The notes under the pieces were generated by a model that had not been told where the DNA came from, searched no databases, and saw only the letters and a list, made by a program, of their open reading frames with translations. 24,226 nucleotides of DNA from DASVWH01 sp036389715 (GTDB lineage: Bacteria; Acidobacteriota; Blastocatellia; Pyrinomonadales; Pyrinomonadaceae), in NCBI GenBank assembly GCA_036389715.1, contig DASVWH010000016.1, forward strand, positions 1 through 24,226, in the 5' to 3' direction. Of this stretch, positions 7,999 to 15,753 are shown in pieces. The translations under genes and the position numbers were made by a program. The first letter of the stretch is position 1, and each line of letters starts with the position of its first letter.

Positions 7999-8912
7999 CA
8001 GCGCACCACCTCGTAAGCCCTGATTTTGCGGAAGAGCAGCCAGAGGCAAAAAGCACAGATCGCAATCAGGACCAGCCAGGAGGTCCAGAGCGGCGGCTCG
8101 AAGAGATCAATGGCGACCCTGCGCCCGCGGACGAAGCCGCGGATGCTCCCCGACTGGCGGGCGAATGTTCCGAAGAGGCCCGACCAGACGGCCGCGATCA
8201 GGGCGCGCAGGCTCATCAGGTTGCCCAGGCGCGTGAAGAAGATGGTATTGATGACTTCTCCGAAGGCCGACGGAATGAAGAAGACCCCGATCAGCGCCGC
8301 GCTCGCGGCCATCCGCCACTTGACCCAGGAAGAGATGGCCAGAGACAGCAGCGCCAGCAGCAGAATCCAAATCCAGCTGCCGAGAAAGATAGCGCCTGCG
8401 ACGTGCAGGTTCTCTGTAAACCAGGCCCAGCCTTCCAGGTAAGACTGGAAGAAGAAGAGCAGCAGAATCGGAACCCACGTCAGCAGCGAGAGCAGAATCA
8501 GCAGCACGGACATCTTGCCGATGACGTACTCGGCGCGCGAGAAGGGGCGGCATAGATAGAGCGGCAGCGCGTTGTTCGTCATGTCGCGCGAGATCAGCGG
8601 CGGCCCGACCAGCAGCGTGATGCAGAAGGCGGACATTCCCTGGATGAAGAGAAAAGTCTGGAAGAAGTCCGCGTCAATTGCGACCAGCTTTTTGACCGCT
8701 AACTCCATTATCGCCAGCGCGTTAACGTTGTGATGCAGGTAGATTAGAATCGAGGCCACGAGCGGGTAGATGAAGCAGGCGATGAAAAAAGCCAGGAAGA
8801 GCTTTGACTGAAAGATGGCCCTGTAGGAGTGGCGCGGCAGAATCAGGAAGCGCGACCACTGCGGCGTCGTCGGCCCCTCGTACTGCTGGTAGGTGTGTTC
8901 ATAGACGGCCAT
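7998..8912 (-). CDS. ABC-2 type transporter permease (first of operon)
   Basis: The 304-residue membrane protein has a hydrophilic N-terminus (MAVYEHTYQQYEGP) and about six membrane segments (near 38-60, 88-112, 130-155, 167-193, 200-220 and 277-297). The loop around residues 105-130 (LISRDMTNNALPLYLCRPFSR) matches the ABC-2 pattern in which a cytoplasmic helix precedes the second membrane segment. The ATG lies 6 bp after the stop of the first ATPase gene, and GGAG falls inside that gene's last codons. Its stop overlaps the next ATPase start. It likely forms a transporter with the upstream ATPase. The substrate is unknown. Confidence 0.87.
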   Translation of the reverse strand: MAVYEHTYQQYEGPTTPQWSRFLILPRHSYRAIFQSKLFLAFFIACFIYPLVASILIYLHHNVNALAIMELAVKKLVAIDADFFQTFLFIQGMSAFCITLLVGPPLISRDMTNNALPLYLCRPFSRAEYVIGKMSVLLILLSLLTWVPILLLFFFQSYLEGWAWFTENLHVAGAIFLGSWIWILLLALLSLAISSWVKWRMAASAALIGVFFIPSAFGEVINTIFFTRLGNLMSLRALIAAVWSGLFGTFARQSGSIRGFVRGRRVAIDLFEPPLWTSWLVLIAICAFCLWLLFRKIRAYEVVR

Positions 8913-8918
8913 TGTTAT

Positions 8919-9830
8919 TTACTCCATCGCTTTGAGGAAGATGTCTTCGAGAGAATCGCGCTTGAAGTTGAGGCGTCGAATCTGCACCTGCTCGTCGGTG
9001 GCGAGCTTGTAGATGTCTCGAATCTCGACCCCGTCTTGCAGCACCAGCTTGATGCGGCGCTCGCCCGTCAGGGCATACTCGCAGCCCAGGCGGCCGATGC
9101 CCTCGACGAAGGCGCGGCTGTCCCCGCGCGTCTCCATCTCCAGGAACTTGCGATTGGCCCTGCGCTCCTCTTCGAGGTTGCAGTAGGTGGCGATGCGCCC
9201 TTCCTTGAGGACCAGAATCTCTTCGCAGCATTCCTCGACATCGCGCAGCAGGTGCGATGAGATGAGGACGTGCGCCTCTCCGCTGTCGCGTATCTCACGA
9301 ATCAAGCGAATCATGCGCAGGCGCGTCGGCGGGTCGAGCCCGTTGGTCGGCTCGTCCAGGATAATCAGCTTCGGCCCGTGAACGATGGCCTGGGCCAGCT
9401 TGGCCAGCTGCTTCATGCCGAGCGAATAGGTTTCGAGCTTGCGGTAGCGGGCCTCGCCGAGACCGACGTAGAAGAGCGCCTCGTGCGCGCGTTCGAGGGC
9501 GGCGTCCGGCGGGATGCCCGAAAGCTCTGCCATCAGGCGGACGAAGTGCACGCAGGACATCTTGGCGATGAAGGAATCGCGCTCGGGCATGTAGCCGATG
9601 AAGGTCCGAATCTCTTTCGCGCCCGCCGCGATGTCCTGGCCGAAGATGCGCGCCGTGCCGCTCGAAGCAGGATGAAAGCCGAGCAGCGTGTGAATCAGCG
9701 TCGTCTTGCCCGCACCGTTTGGCCCGAGCAGGCCGATGGCCCGCCCGCGCAGCTCCGCTCGCAGCTCCTTCAGGATCGGGCGCTTCCCGAAGACGACGCT
9801 CAAGCCATCCAAATCAATTACAGGTTTCAT
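8919..9830 (-). CDS. ABC transporter ATP-binding protein (first of operon)
   Basis: The 303-residue ATPase has Walker A GPNGAGKTT (36-44), signature YSLGMKQ (135-141), Walker B LIILDE (155-160) and switch H193 in ISSHLL. The Q-loop position reads GYMPERDS, so the usual glutamine is replaced, as in several ABC-2 exporters with a GYLPE motif. The C-terminal 100 residues form the regulatory extension typical of the family. It is the first gene of the ABC operon. The ATG has only a weak purine stretch upstream (GGTGGGG about 11 nt away). The promoter is probably in the 200-bp gap to the right, where a TATAAA (9925-9930, minus strand) is visible without a good -35. Confidence 0.92.
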   Translation of the reverse strand: MKPVIDLDGLSVVFGKRPILKELRAELRGRAIGLLGPNGAGKTTLIHTLLGFHPASSGTARIFGQDIAAGAKEIRTFIGYMPERDSFIAKMSCVHFVRLMAELSGIPPDAALERAHEALFYVGLGEARYRKLETYSLGMKQLAKLAQAIVHGPKLIILDEPTNGLDPPTRLRMIRLIREIRDSGEAHVLISSHLLRDVEECCEEILVLKEGRIATYCNLEEERRANRKFLEMETRGDSRAFVEGIGRLGCEYALTGERRIKLVLQDGVEIRDIYKLATDEQVQIRRLNFKRDSLEDIFLKAME

Positions 9831-9870
9831 ATCAGACGAAGCCCCACCAACCGAAAGTGAAAAAAGAGGA

Positions 9871-10017
9871 GCGAAAGGCAGAGAGCGAAGGGCGAAAGTC
9901 CCGACACAGCGGCAGCGTTGATGCTTTATACTCGATTCACGCTGCGAGCCGCCATCCCCGGTTCACGCGGACGCGCTGCGTCAACACTTCCAGCCGCCTT
10001 CGCGCTTCGCCCTTCGC
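9871..10017. repeat. Inverted arrays of a 7-nt repeat flanking a 98-bp core
   Basis: The left array (9871-9898) reads as four heptamers: GCGAAAG, GCAGAGA, GCGAAGG, GCGAAAG. The right array (9997-10017) holds three heptamers in opposite orientation: CCTTCGC, GCTTCGC, CCTTCGC. A 13-bp exact inverted match joins 9884-9896 and 10006-10018. The element fills most of the gap between the FecR operon and the ABC operon. It could form a terminator-like long-range hairpin or be a relic of a repeat family. A possible -10 (TATAAA) sits between the arms. Confidence 0.6.
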
Positions 10018-10028
10018 TTGATTAGTCT

Positions 10029-10400
10029 CTAATTGCGCGCCACTTCCTGAATCTCACGGGAGTTGACCAGCACCTTGCCGTTGACCACGCTGACGGCATC
10101 GCCCGGCTTGAGTTCCCCGTAGCTCTTATCGTTGACGAGCAGCTGCTCATCCTTGATGATGACGGTCACGTTGTTGCAGCTGAGCTTCCCTTCCCGCTCG
10201 TCGCTGAGGATGTTGCCCTCGCTCATCCAACCGCCCGCGGGCCTGATGCTGACGACGTGCGAGCCCAGCGTGGTCCTGACCTCGTCGCGCAGCACCCTTC
10301 TCATGTTACAGCCCTGGAAGACCAGCAGGGCGCTGAAGCACAGGAGCGCGGCCGCCAGGCTTTTGTGACTCGGAGGAGTCAGACGTTGAAAGACGTTCAT
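10029..10400 (-). CDS. Small exported protein, possible lipoprotein
   Basis: The 123-residue protein has an N-terminal hydrophobic segment (about 14-28) ending in VFQGC31. This could be a lipobox, though F and Q at -3 and -2 are atypical. The mature part is small and polar and looks beta-rich, with repeated short strands near VTVIIKDEQLLVNDKSYG and DAVSVVNGKVLVNSREI. No known domain is recognised. Its ATG lies 2 bp after the FecR-fusion stop codon, and AAGGAG in the end of that gene is 8 nt upstream, so the two are translated together. It is the last gene of the second ECF operon, so a role with the FecR protein in the envelope is likely but unproven. Confidence 0.82.
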   Translation of the reverse strand: MNVFQRLTPPSHKSLAAALLCFSALLVFQGCNMRRVLRDEVRTTLGSHVVSIRPAGGWMSEGNILSDEREGKLSCNNVTVIIKDEQLLVNDKSYGELKPGDAVSVVNGKVLVNSREIQEVARN

Positions 10401-10402
10401 GG

Positions 10403-13144
10403 CTATTTCTCCTTTCCTTTCTGCTGGTTAGGCTTGCGGTCCTCGTGCATGGCTTCGCTCAGGACGTGCTGAATCTCGAAGGAGTTCGGCAGTCCGAAGA
10501 GAGAGGCCGGGCTGAGCCCGAAGGGGCCTCCTTCGCTGTTGGCGGCGAAGACTATCCGGTCGCCCTGCGCGTAGGCGTAGGCCAGCGTCGGAGGCGCGTC
10601 CGCCGCGGATTTCAAGACCCGCTGCTGCTCTTCGGGCAGGCCCTCCGCTCTCTTCCCGACGCGCTCGGCCAGCGGCTGAATCAGCGGCGCGAGGTCGTGA
10701 TAGAAGATGGCGGAGAAGTTGGCGCTGCCGTCCGCGGGCAGCGTCGAGGTGAAGCGCGGCGAGCGCAGCAGCGTATAGCCGGATTCGCTATAACGAACGG
10801 CTCGCTCGATGAGCGCGGCGCTCGGGCCTGCGACGAAATAACCGTTGACGTAAGTGTAGTGCAGCTCGACGCCGTAGGCCACCGACCTCAAGGTGTAGAA
10901 GGTGCGCCCGCCGACCTCGGCGCGCTCCCACTGCAACCCGGCCCGGCCCTCTTTCGCGGCCCACTTGTTAAGCTCGTCAACCACGCGCTCGAACGTCTGC
11001 TGGAGCTTCGCCTGGTCGTAGACCTCGAAGATCATCTTCCAGGAAGGCGTCGGCAGGAGCGGCCCGTCAATCGCAAAGGCGAACTCTCCGCCGAGCGGCG
11101 CGGCGAAATCATCGCGCAGCTTGAGACCGTAGTCTCGCTCCAGGTCTTTGAGGTGCTGGCGCAGCTCCGGCGAGGCCGTGTCCAGATAACCGAGCAGCTC
11201 GTCAACCAGCGAGGCGGGCTCGCGGACGACGAAGGCGGCCGCCATATTCGCATCCGGCGAGATAAAGTTCAAAGCGCCCATCGGTCCGGGGGCGGCCAGC
11301 CAGGAGGCTATCCCGCGGCGCTGCTCGTTGAAGGTCAGCATGGCGCGACTGTTCGTCTTGCCCTGGTTCTCTTTCTGCTCGACGACGAGGTGCTTGAGGC
11401 TGAAAAGCCCCAGCTGCTTGTAGGTCTCAAGACGCTTTCCGGCATCCTTGTTCGCTGCGTCCTCGCGCACCAGCTGGCCGATAATCTTCTCCAGGTCGGC
11501 GGCGACGATGAGCCCGGCCCCTTCGTGATAGGTCTCCGCCAGGCGCGCATAGAAGGGCGTGTTCTTAAAGCCGCCGCTGCCGGGCGCACCGATGACGGCC
11601 GCCAGTTGCTGCAACTGGTGGAGGCGCGGGGCGGCGGCGAAGAGGTCGCCGTTTATCCAGATCAAAACCTCTTTCAGATTCTTGCCGTCCTCCGGCTGCT
11701 GGGTGGCGGTCAGAGGGTCGTCAATGATGCGAATGGTCGGCGCGTCCTTGCCGCCTGCGCCGAGCGCCGCGAGTTTCTTTTCGAGGAAGGGACGGAAGCC
11801 CTCCGCGTCGCTCAGCTCGGCGAGCACGAGCGGGTCTTCGGGACGGCCTTCAGCGCCCATCCGCGCGCTGGCGACGATCTCCGCGCCGAGATATTTGCCG
11901 TACTGGCGCACCTCTTCGATCACATGGTCCAGCTCGGAGCTGCCAGCCTGCGAGCCGCGCTCCTTCTGCATCCACTCGCGCAGCGCCGCGTTCTGCTGGA
12001 CGCGCTCCTGCATGATCCTGTGCGATTCGGCCAGCGTCTCGCTCAGGTTCGGCAGCGCGGCGTAAACGACCGTCCCTTCCGGGACCAGATCGAGCAGGCG
12101 CGTCGAGTAACGAACGCCCGGCAGCGCTGCTTTCCGGTTCAACTCTTTTTGCAGCGACGTGATGTCGGCCATCATCTTCGCGTAGCGGGCCGCGTTGCGG
12201 CTCCAACTGACCTCGTCCTGCACGGGAATCGCTTCGAGGTTCGGGTTGGTCGTCGTCTGCTCGCCCGGACGCAGAACCTTCTCGTCGCCCGCGTGATTGA
12301 CGTGCACTTCGCCTTCGATGACGGAGACGCGCGAGCCCTTGGTCCCGTTGTTGACGGAGAAGATCGTGCCGGTGACGGAGACGAGCGCGTCGTCGGTTGC
12401 GACGTAAAGATGACGGTCGCGCTGTTTGGCGGCTTCGACGATGACGTTGCCGCGATTGAGACGAATGGTCGTGCCCTCGACGCTGCGGCTCAGAGAGAGT
12501 TCGGAACGCTCCTTCATCTCGACCAGCGACCCGTCGGCCAGCCGCACGATGGCCTCCGCATCCTTGGCGGTGCGCAGTCGTTCGCCCTTGCCGATCTCCT
12601 CGCCGACGTTGATCGCGCGGCTCTCCGTATCCGTGACCCTGTAGACAGTGCCGTTGGCCGCCTGCACGGTGGCGCGCGCTTCGCCTACGTTCAGACGACG
12701 ATAGACGTTATAGACGACTATCGAGAGCCCGACGACGAGCGTGGCCGCGATGGCCCACTTCCAGACGGGAACATTCGTCGTGCCCGTCACTTTCGACGCG
12801 GGACGGGTCGCGCTGATGCTCTGCGCGCCGGTGCGCGCCTCTTTGAGCGCCTTGCGGCAGGGGATGCACTCCTGCGTGTGATCTTCGAGCAGCAGCGTGC
12901 GCGAATCCGAGAGCTCCTTGCCGAGGTACGCGGGAATCAACGATTGAAAGTCCGCGCAGCCGCGTATCTCTTCGACCTCGGTCACTGCGGGCGGGGCTGC
13001 GGCGACAGCGGCGCTGCGGCTTGAGAGCCGCGCCCAGACGCGCTCGGCCGCGTCCTCTACGACTGCCCCGTCGAGTTCCTCCGTGCGGATTCCGTTCGTC
13101 ACACGGTCGAGGATAGATTCCAGTTCCTTTCGATTACGCTTCAT
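10403..13144 (-). CDS. Zinc-finger anti-sigma / FecR / DUF3352-like fusion protein
   Basis: The 913-residue protein has these parts in order. Residues 1-100 are cytoplasmic and contain an anti-sigma zinc-binding motif: C63, then H89-X3-C93-X2-C96. A single membrane helix spans about 128-146. A FecR-type domain covers about 155-300, with core LRTAKDAEAIVRLADGS and VSVTGTIFSVNN. A large exported C-terminal region (about 345-895) starts LDLVPEGTVVYAALP and resembles DUF3352 (recalled, not searched). It ends in a charged tail. FecR proteins relay an outer signal to an ECF sigma factor. Here the usual small sensor is joined to about 550 extra exported residues. The ATG overlaps the end of the sigma gene by 11 nt and has GGAG 7 nt upstream. 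The whole open frame is intact and shows no frameshift. Confidence 0.88.
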   Translation of the reverse strand: MKRNRKELESILDRVTNGIRTEELDGAVVEDAAERVWARLSSRSAAVAAAPPAVTEVEEIRGCADFQSLIPAYLGKELSDSRTLLLEDHTQECIPCRKALKEARTGAQSISATRPASKVTGTTNVPVWKWAIAATLVVGLSIVVYNVYRRLNVGEARATVQAANGTVYRVTDTESRAINVGEEIGKGERLRTAKDAEAIVRLADGSLVEMKERSELSLSRSVEGTTIRLNRGNVIVEAAKQRDRHLYVATDDALVSVTGTIFSVNNGTKGSRVSVIEGEVHVNHAGDEKVLRPGEQTTTNPNLEAIPVQDEVSWSRNAARYAKMMADITSLQKELNRKAALPGVRYSTRLLDLVPEGTVVYAALPNLSETLAESHRIMQERVQQNAALREWMQKERGSQAGSSELDHVIEEVRQYGKYLGAEIVASARMGAEGRPEDPLVLAELSDAEGFRPFLEKKLAALGAGGKDAPTIRIIDDPLTATQQPEDGKNLKEVLIWINGDLFAAAPRLHQLQQLAAVIGAPGSGGFKNTPFYARLAETYHEGAGLIVAADLEKIIGQLVREDAANKDAGKRLETYKQLGLFSLKHLVVEQKENQGKTNSRAMLTFNEQRRGIASWLAAPGPMGALNFISPDANMAAAFVVREPASLVDELLGYLDTASPELRQHLKDLERDYGLKLRDDFAAPLGGEFAFAIDGPLLPTPSWKMIFEVYDQAKLQQTFERVVDELNKWAAKEGRAGLQWERAEVGGRTFYTLRSVAYGVELHYTYVNGYFVAGPSAALIERAVRYSESGYTLLRSPRFTSTLPADGSANFSAIFYHDLAPLIQPLAERVGKRAEGLPEEQQRVLKSAADAPPTLAYAYAQGDRIVFAANSEGGPFGLSPASLFGLPNSFEIQHVLSEAMHEDRKPNQQKGKEK

Positions 13145-13724
13145 GATGTTTCTCCATATAATTGCCTATCTCTTGACGGAGACGCGCGCGCGAGCGGTGC
13201 AGCGTGACGGCCACCACCATCTGCGACGTGCCGAGCAGCTCTGCGATCTCGCTGTTGCCGTAACCCTCGAAGTACCGCAGCACGAACATCTCCGAGGCCG
13301 TCTGGCCGAGCCTCGAAACGGCCTGCTGAATCAGCTTGCGGAGTTCGCGGTCGGCGTGGCGGGCTTCAGGGTTGAGCGAGTAGCTCTCGACCGGCTCGGA
13401 CTCCAGGTCGTCGAGCGCGACGTTACGCGCATGGCTACGGCTGCGCACCAGGTCGAGCGAGGCGTTGACGGCAGCCCTGTGCAGGTATGCCGCCGGGCTC
13501 GGGGCCAGGTCAATGGTCTCCGTGCGGCGCGCCAGGCGCAGGAAGACGGTTTGCAGCACGTCCTCGGCATCAGAGGCTGAGCCGGTGACACGATATGCGG
13601 TGCGAAAGATCAGGTCGTGATGCTCACGAAAGAGTCTTTCCAGCTCTCGCGGGGGTTCGGCGAGGGGTTTGAGATGGGACACGGCTGCTTGCACGGTTTC
13701 CTCCTTCAGATTGTCTCCACTCAT
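13134..13724 (-). CDS. ECF-family RNA polymerase sigma factor (FecI-like context)
   Basis: The 196-residue protein shows region 2 at about 28-98 (LFREHHDLIFRTAYRVTG, DAEDVLQTVFLRL) and region 4 at about 130-184 (SEMFVLRYFEGYGNSEIAE then VVAVTLHRSRARLR). The ATG at 13724 was chosen because AGAGGAG lies 6 nt upstream; a longer frame from a TTG at 13754 lacks support. The 3' end overlaps the FecR-fusion gene by 11 nt, so sigma and regulator are coupled. The upstream gap shows TTGACC (13772-13777, minus strand) without a convincing -10. The partner architecture suggests control by a membrane-spanning anti-sigma/FecR sensor; the target genes may include its own operon. Confidence 0.93.
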   Translation of the reverse strand: MSGDNLKEETVQAAVSHLKPLAEPPRELERLFREHHDLIFRTAYRVTGSASDAEDVLQTVFLRLARRTETIDLAPSPAAYLHRAAVNASLDLVRSRSHARNVALDDLESEPVESYSLNPEARHADRELRKLIQQAVSRLGQTASEMFVLRYFEGYGNSEIAELLGTSQMVVAVTLHRSRARLRQEIGNYMEKHHEA

Positions 13725-13905
13725 ATAACGCTCCTCTGGAAAGGTTATTAACAATCGCGGACGAGAAAACAGGTCAAACCGGCGGAAAGCCCGACAATAT
13801 CACCTTTTGAGCCGCGGCAGCAGTTAAAGAGCGGCGCCCGGCGCGCACTCGCTAGACATTCGGAGCCCGATCTTTTAAGCTCGCGCGTTCGTTTTCGCGC
13901 CCGAA

Positions 13906-13936
13906 TTGTGAGTCCGAGCGGGGCGTATGTTATTCT
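13906..13936 (+). promoter_or_regulatory. Candidate promoter for tRNA-Leu (and possibly tig)
   Basis: TTGTGA (13906-13911) and TATTCT (13931-13936) lie 19 bp apart. The -10 is extended by TG one base upstream (13928-13929), which can offset the long spacing. The start would be near 13943, about 60 nt before the tRNA. Confidence 0.45.
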
Positions 13937-13956
13937 CAGCAGTTCAGACCAACGGC

Positions 13957-13981
13957 TGACGGATAAGCACGTGCTCCGTCA
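13957..13981 (+). other. Hairpin in the tRNA-Leu 5' leader
   Basis: TGACGGA (13957-13963) pairs with TCCGTCA (13975-13981) around a loop containing the palindrome AGCACGTGCT. It ends 24 nt before the tRNA and may affect 5' processing or be incidental. Confidence 0.4.
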
Positions 13982-14005
13982 AGCAAAGGCCCCGGCGGAT
14001 GATGT

Positions 14006-14090
14006 GCGAAAGTGGCGTAATTGGCAGCCGCGCCAGACTTAGGATCTGGTCCCGTAAGGGGTGGGGGTTCGAGTCCCCCCTTTCGCACCA
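14006..14090 (+). tRNA. tRNA-Leu (anticodon UAG)
   Basis: The cloverleaf closes fully. Acceptor arm GCGAAAG (14006-14012) pairs with CTTTCGC (14080-14086). The anticodon stem CCAGA/TCTGG encloses loop CTTAGGA with anticodon TAG at 14040-14042. A long variable arm marks a class II tRNA, and the T arm is GGGGG/CCCCC with loop TTCGAGT. The terminal CCA is encoded (14088-14090). It reads CUA and, by wobble, other CUN leucine codons. It lies 126 bp upstream of the trigger factor gene on the same strand. Confidence 0.96.
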
Positions 14091-14216
14091 GCTGTTCGCC
14101 AGGCCCGAAAACTCGCCCGTGTGATTTTCCAGGATCGGATCGACGCCCGTTCGGCTAAGGTGGGGACGCTGCGGCGGGCTTTAATTTTTAAAGTTGAAGG
14201 GGATGAGGAAAGAACA

Positions 14217-15674
14217 TTGAAGACTGAACTGGTTGATGTTTCACAGACGCGCAAAGAGCTGAAGATCGAGATCGAGACAGAGGCCGTCCGCGATGCCTAC
14301 GAACGCGTCGCGGCGCGCTATGCGCAGGCGGCCACGGTGCCCGGATTTCGTCCGGGCCACGCGCCTCAATCGGTCGTCAAGGCGCGCTTCAAGGATAAGA
14401 TTCGGGGCGAGGTCTTGCAGGAGCTTGTGCCGCAGGCCGTTCAGGATGCGATTACGGAAAACGCGCTCAACGTCATCGGCGACCCAGACGTGCATCTCGA
14501 AAATTCGGAGGGAGTCAACCGGCTCGGCCAGGAGCCCATCTCGCTGCACGTTCACGTCGAGGTGCTGCCGGAAGTGGAACTGGGCGAGTTCAAGGGGCTG
14601 GCGGCGGCGCGCTTCACGCGTCCCGTCAACGATGAGGATGTCGAGCGTGTCATCGAGGGCCTGCGCGAAGCCTCTGCCTCGCTCCAGCCCGTCGAAGACC
14701 GCGGCGCAGAAGCGGGCGATACTGTGACCGTCAATTTCCAGGGCAAGTTCGTCGAGACGCCCGGCGAAGAGGACATCAACGTTGACGAAGTCGAGGTCGA
14801 GCTTGGCGGCCAGGGCGTGCAGCAGGAATTTACGGATAACCTGCTGGGCGCGAAGCCCGACGAAGTGAAGACTTTTACGGTTGACTACCCGGAGGATTTC
14901 ACGTCGAAGGGGCTGGCCGGTAAAAAGGTCGAGTACACGGCGACGGTGACGGCCGTGCGGCGCAAGGAGCTGCCCGAGGTGGACGACGAGTGGGCCAGGA
15001 GCCTGGGCGACGAGTTCGAGTCGCTCGCGGTGCTGCGCGAGAAGGTGCGCGAGGATTTGCAGCAGCGCGCCGCCGTTGAATCCGACAACCGCCTGCGCGG
15101 CGAGCTGATGAGAAAACTGGTCGAAGCGCATCCCTTTGAAGTGCCGGAAACCTTGAGCGAACACCAGGCCCAGCACCGGATGGAGACGGTCGTCCGAGAC
15201 ATGATCGGGCGGGGCTTCGACCCGCGCCAGCAGGACTTGAACTGGGAGGGCCTGCGCGCCTCCATGAAGGCCCAGGCGGACTTCGACGTGCGCGGCTCGA
15301 TGCTTCTGGAATTGATCGCCGACCGGGAAAATGTCGAGGTCACGGACGAAGAGATTCAGACCGAGATCAACATGATGGCCGCGGGCTCTCGACAATCGGT
15401 AGAGCAGGTGCGCGCTGCCTTGACAAAGCAGGGTGGCGAACGTAGCATCGCCGATAGGTTGCGCAATCGCAAAGCGCTCGACCTGATCGTTGAAAATGCG
15501 CTCGTGACGGACGAGGAGTGGCGCGAAGAGATGCCCGAAGAAGCACCGGCCGCGGAGGCATCAACCGACACTCAGGAAGCGGCCGCGAGCCCTGCGCAAA
15601 CCCGTCACACCGAGGCCGCGGATGACGAGAGCACGGCGCAGGCATCTTCGTCAGAGGCTTCCGGCCAGGCTTAA
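14217..15674 (+). CDS. tig: Trigger factor, ribosome-associated chaperone and peptidyl-prolyl isomerase
   Basis: The 485-residue protein binds the ribosome at the exit tunnel and shields nascent chains. The N-terminal ribosome-binding domain has the signature GFRPGHAP (43-50). A FKBP-type isomerase domain lies at about 155-250 (EAGDTVTVNFQGKF), and a helical C-terminal domain follows. The tail from about residue 435 is rich in Ala, Glu, Ser and Thr and makes the protein longer than the 432-residue E. coli one. A frame extends upstream into the tRNA gene. The TTG at 14217 was chosen because it follows GAGGA at about 8 nt and starts with KTELVDVS, as homologues begin. It heads the tig-clpP-clpX group. 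Confidence 0.93.
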   Translation: MKTELVDVSQTRKELKIEIETEAVRDAYERVAARYAQAATVPGFRPGHAPQSVVKARFKDKIRGEVLQELVPQAVQDAITENALNVIGDPDVHLENSEGVNRLGQEPISLHVHVEVLPEVELGEFKGLAAARFTRPVNDEDVERVIEGLREASASLQPVEDRGAEAGDTVTVNFQGKFVETPGEEDINVDEVEVELGGQGVQQEFTDNLLGAKPDEVKTFTVDYPEDFTSKGLAGKKVEYTATVTAVRRKELPEVDDEWARSLGDEFESLAVLREKVREDLQQRAAVESDNRLRGELMRKLVEAHPFEVPETLSEHQAQHRMETVVRDMIGRGFDPRQQDLNWEGLRASMKAQADFDVRGSMLLELIADRENVEVTDEEIQTEINMMAAGSRQSVEQVRAALTKQGGERSIADRLRNRKALDLIVENALVTDEEWREEMPEEAPAAEASTDTQEAAASPAQTRHTEAADDESTAQASSSEASGQA

Positions 15675-15753
15675 AGAGACGGGCGTGTCAGTCGTTCTTT
15701 CGGCCAAACTTTGACGGATGCGTTTCGAGAGTTAAGAAAGGTTCACAGGTAAT

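Noticed and set aside
10445..13024. 859-codon plus-strand frame antisense to the FecR fusion gene
   Set aside because: Such long shadow frames are expected in GC-rich genes; the minus-strand product has recognisable domains and operon coupling, this one has none.
14061..14216. N-terminal extension of trigger factor
   Set aside because: The frame starts inside the tRNA-Leu gene; homologues begin at the KTELVDVS segment and a ribosome binding site precedes the TTG at 14217.
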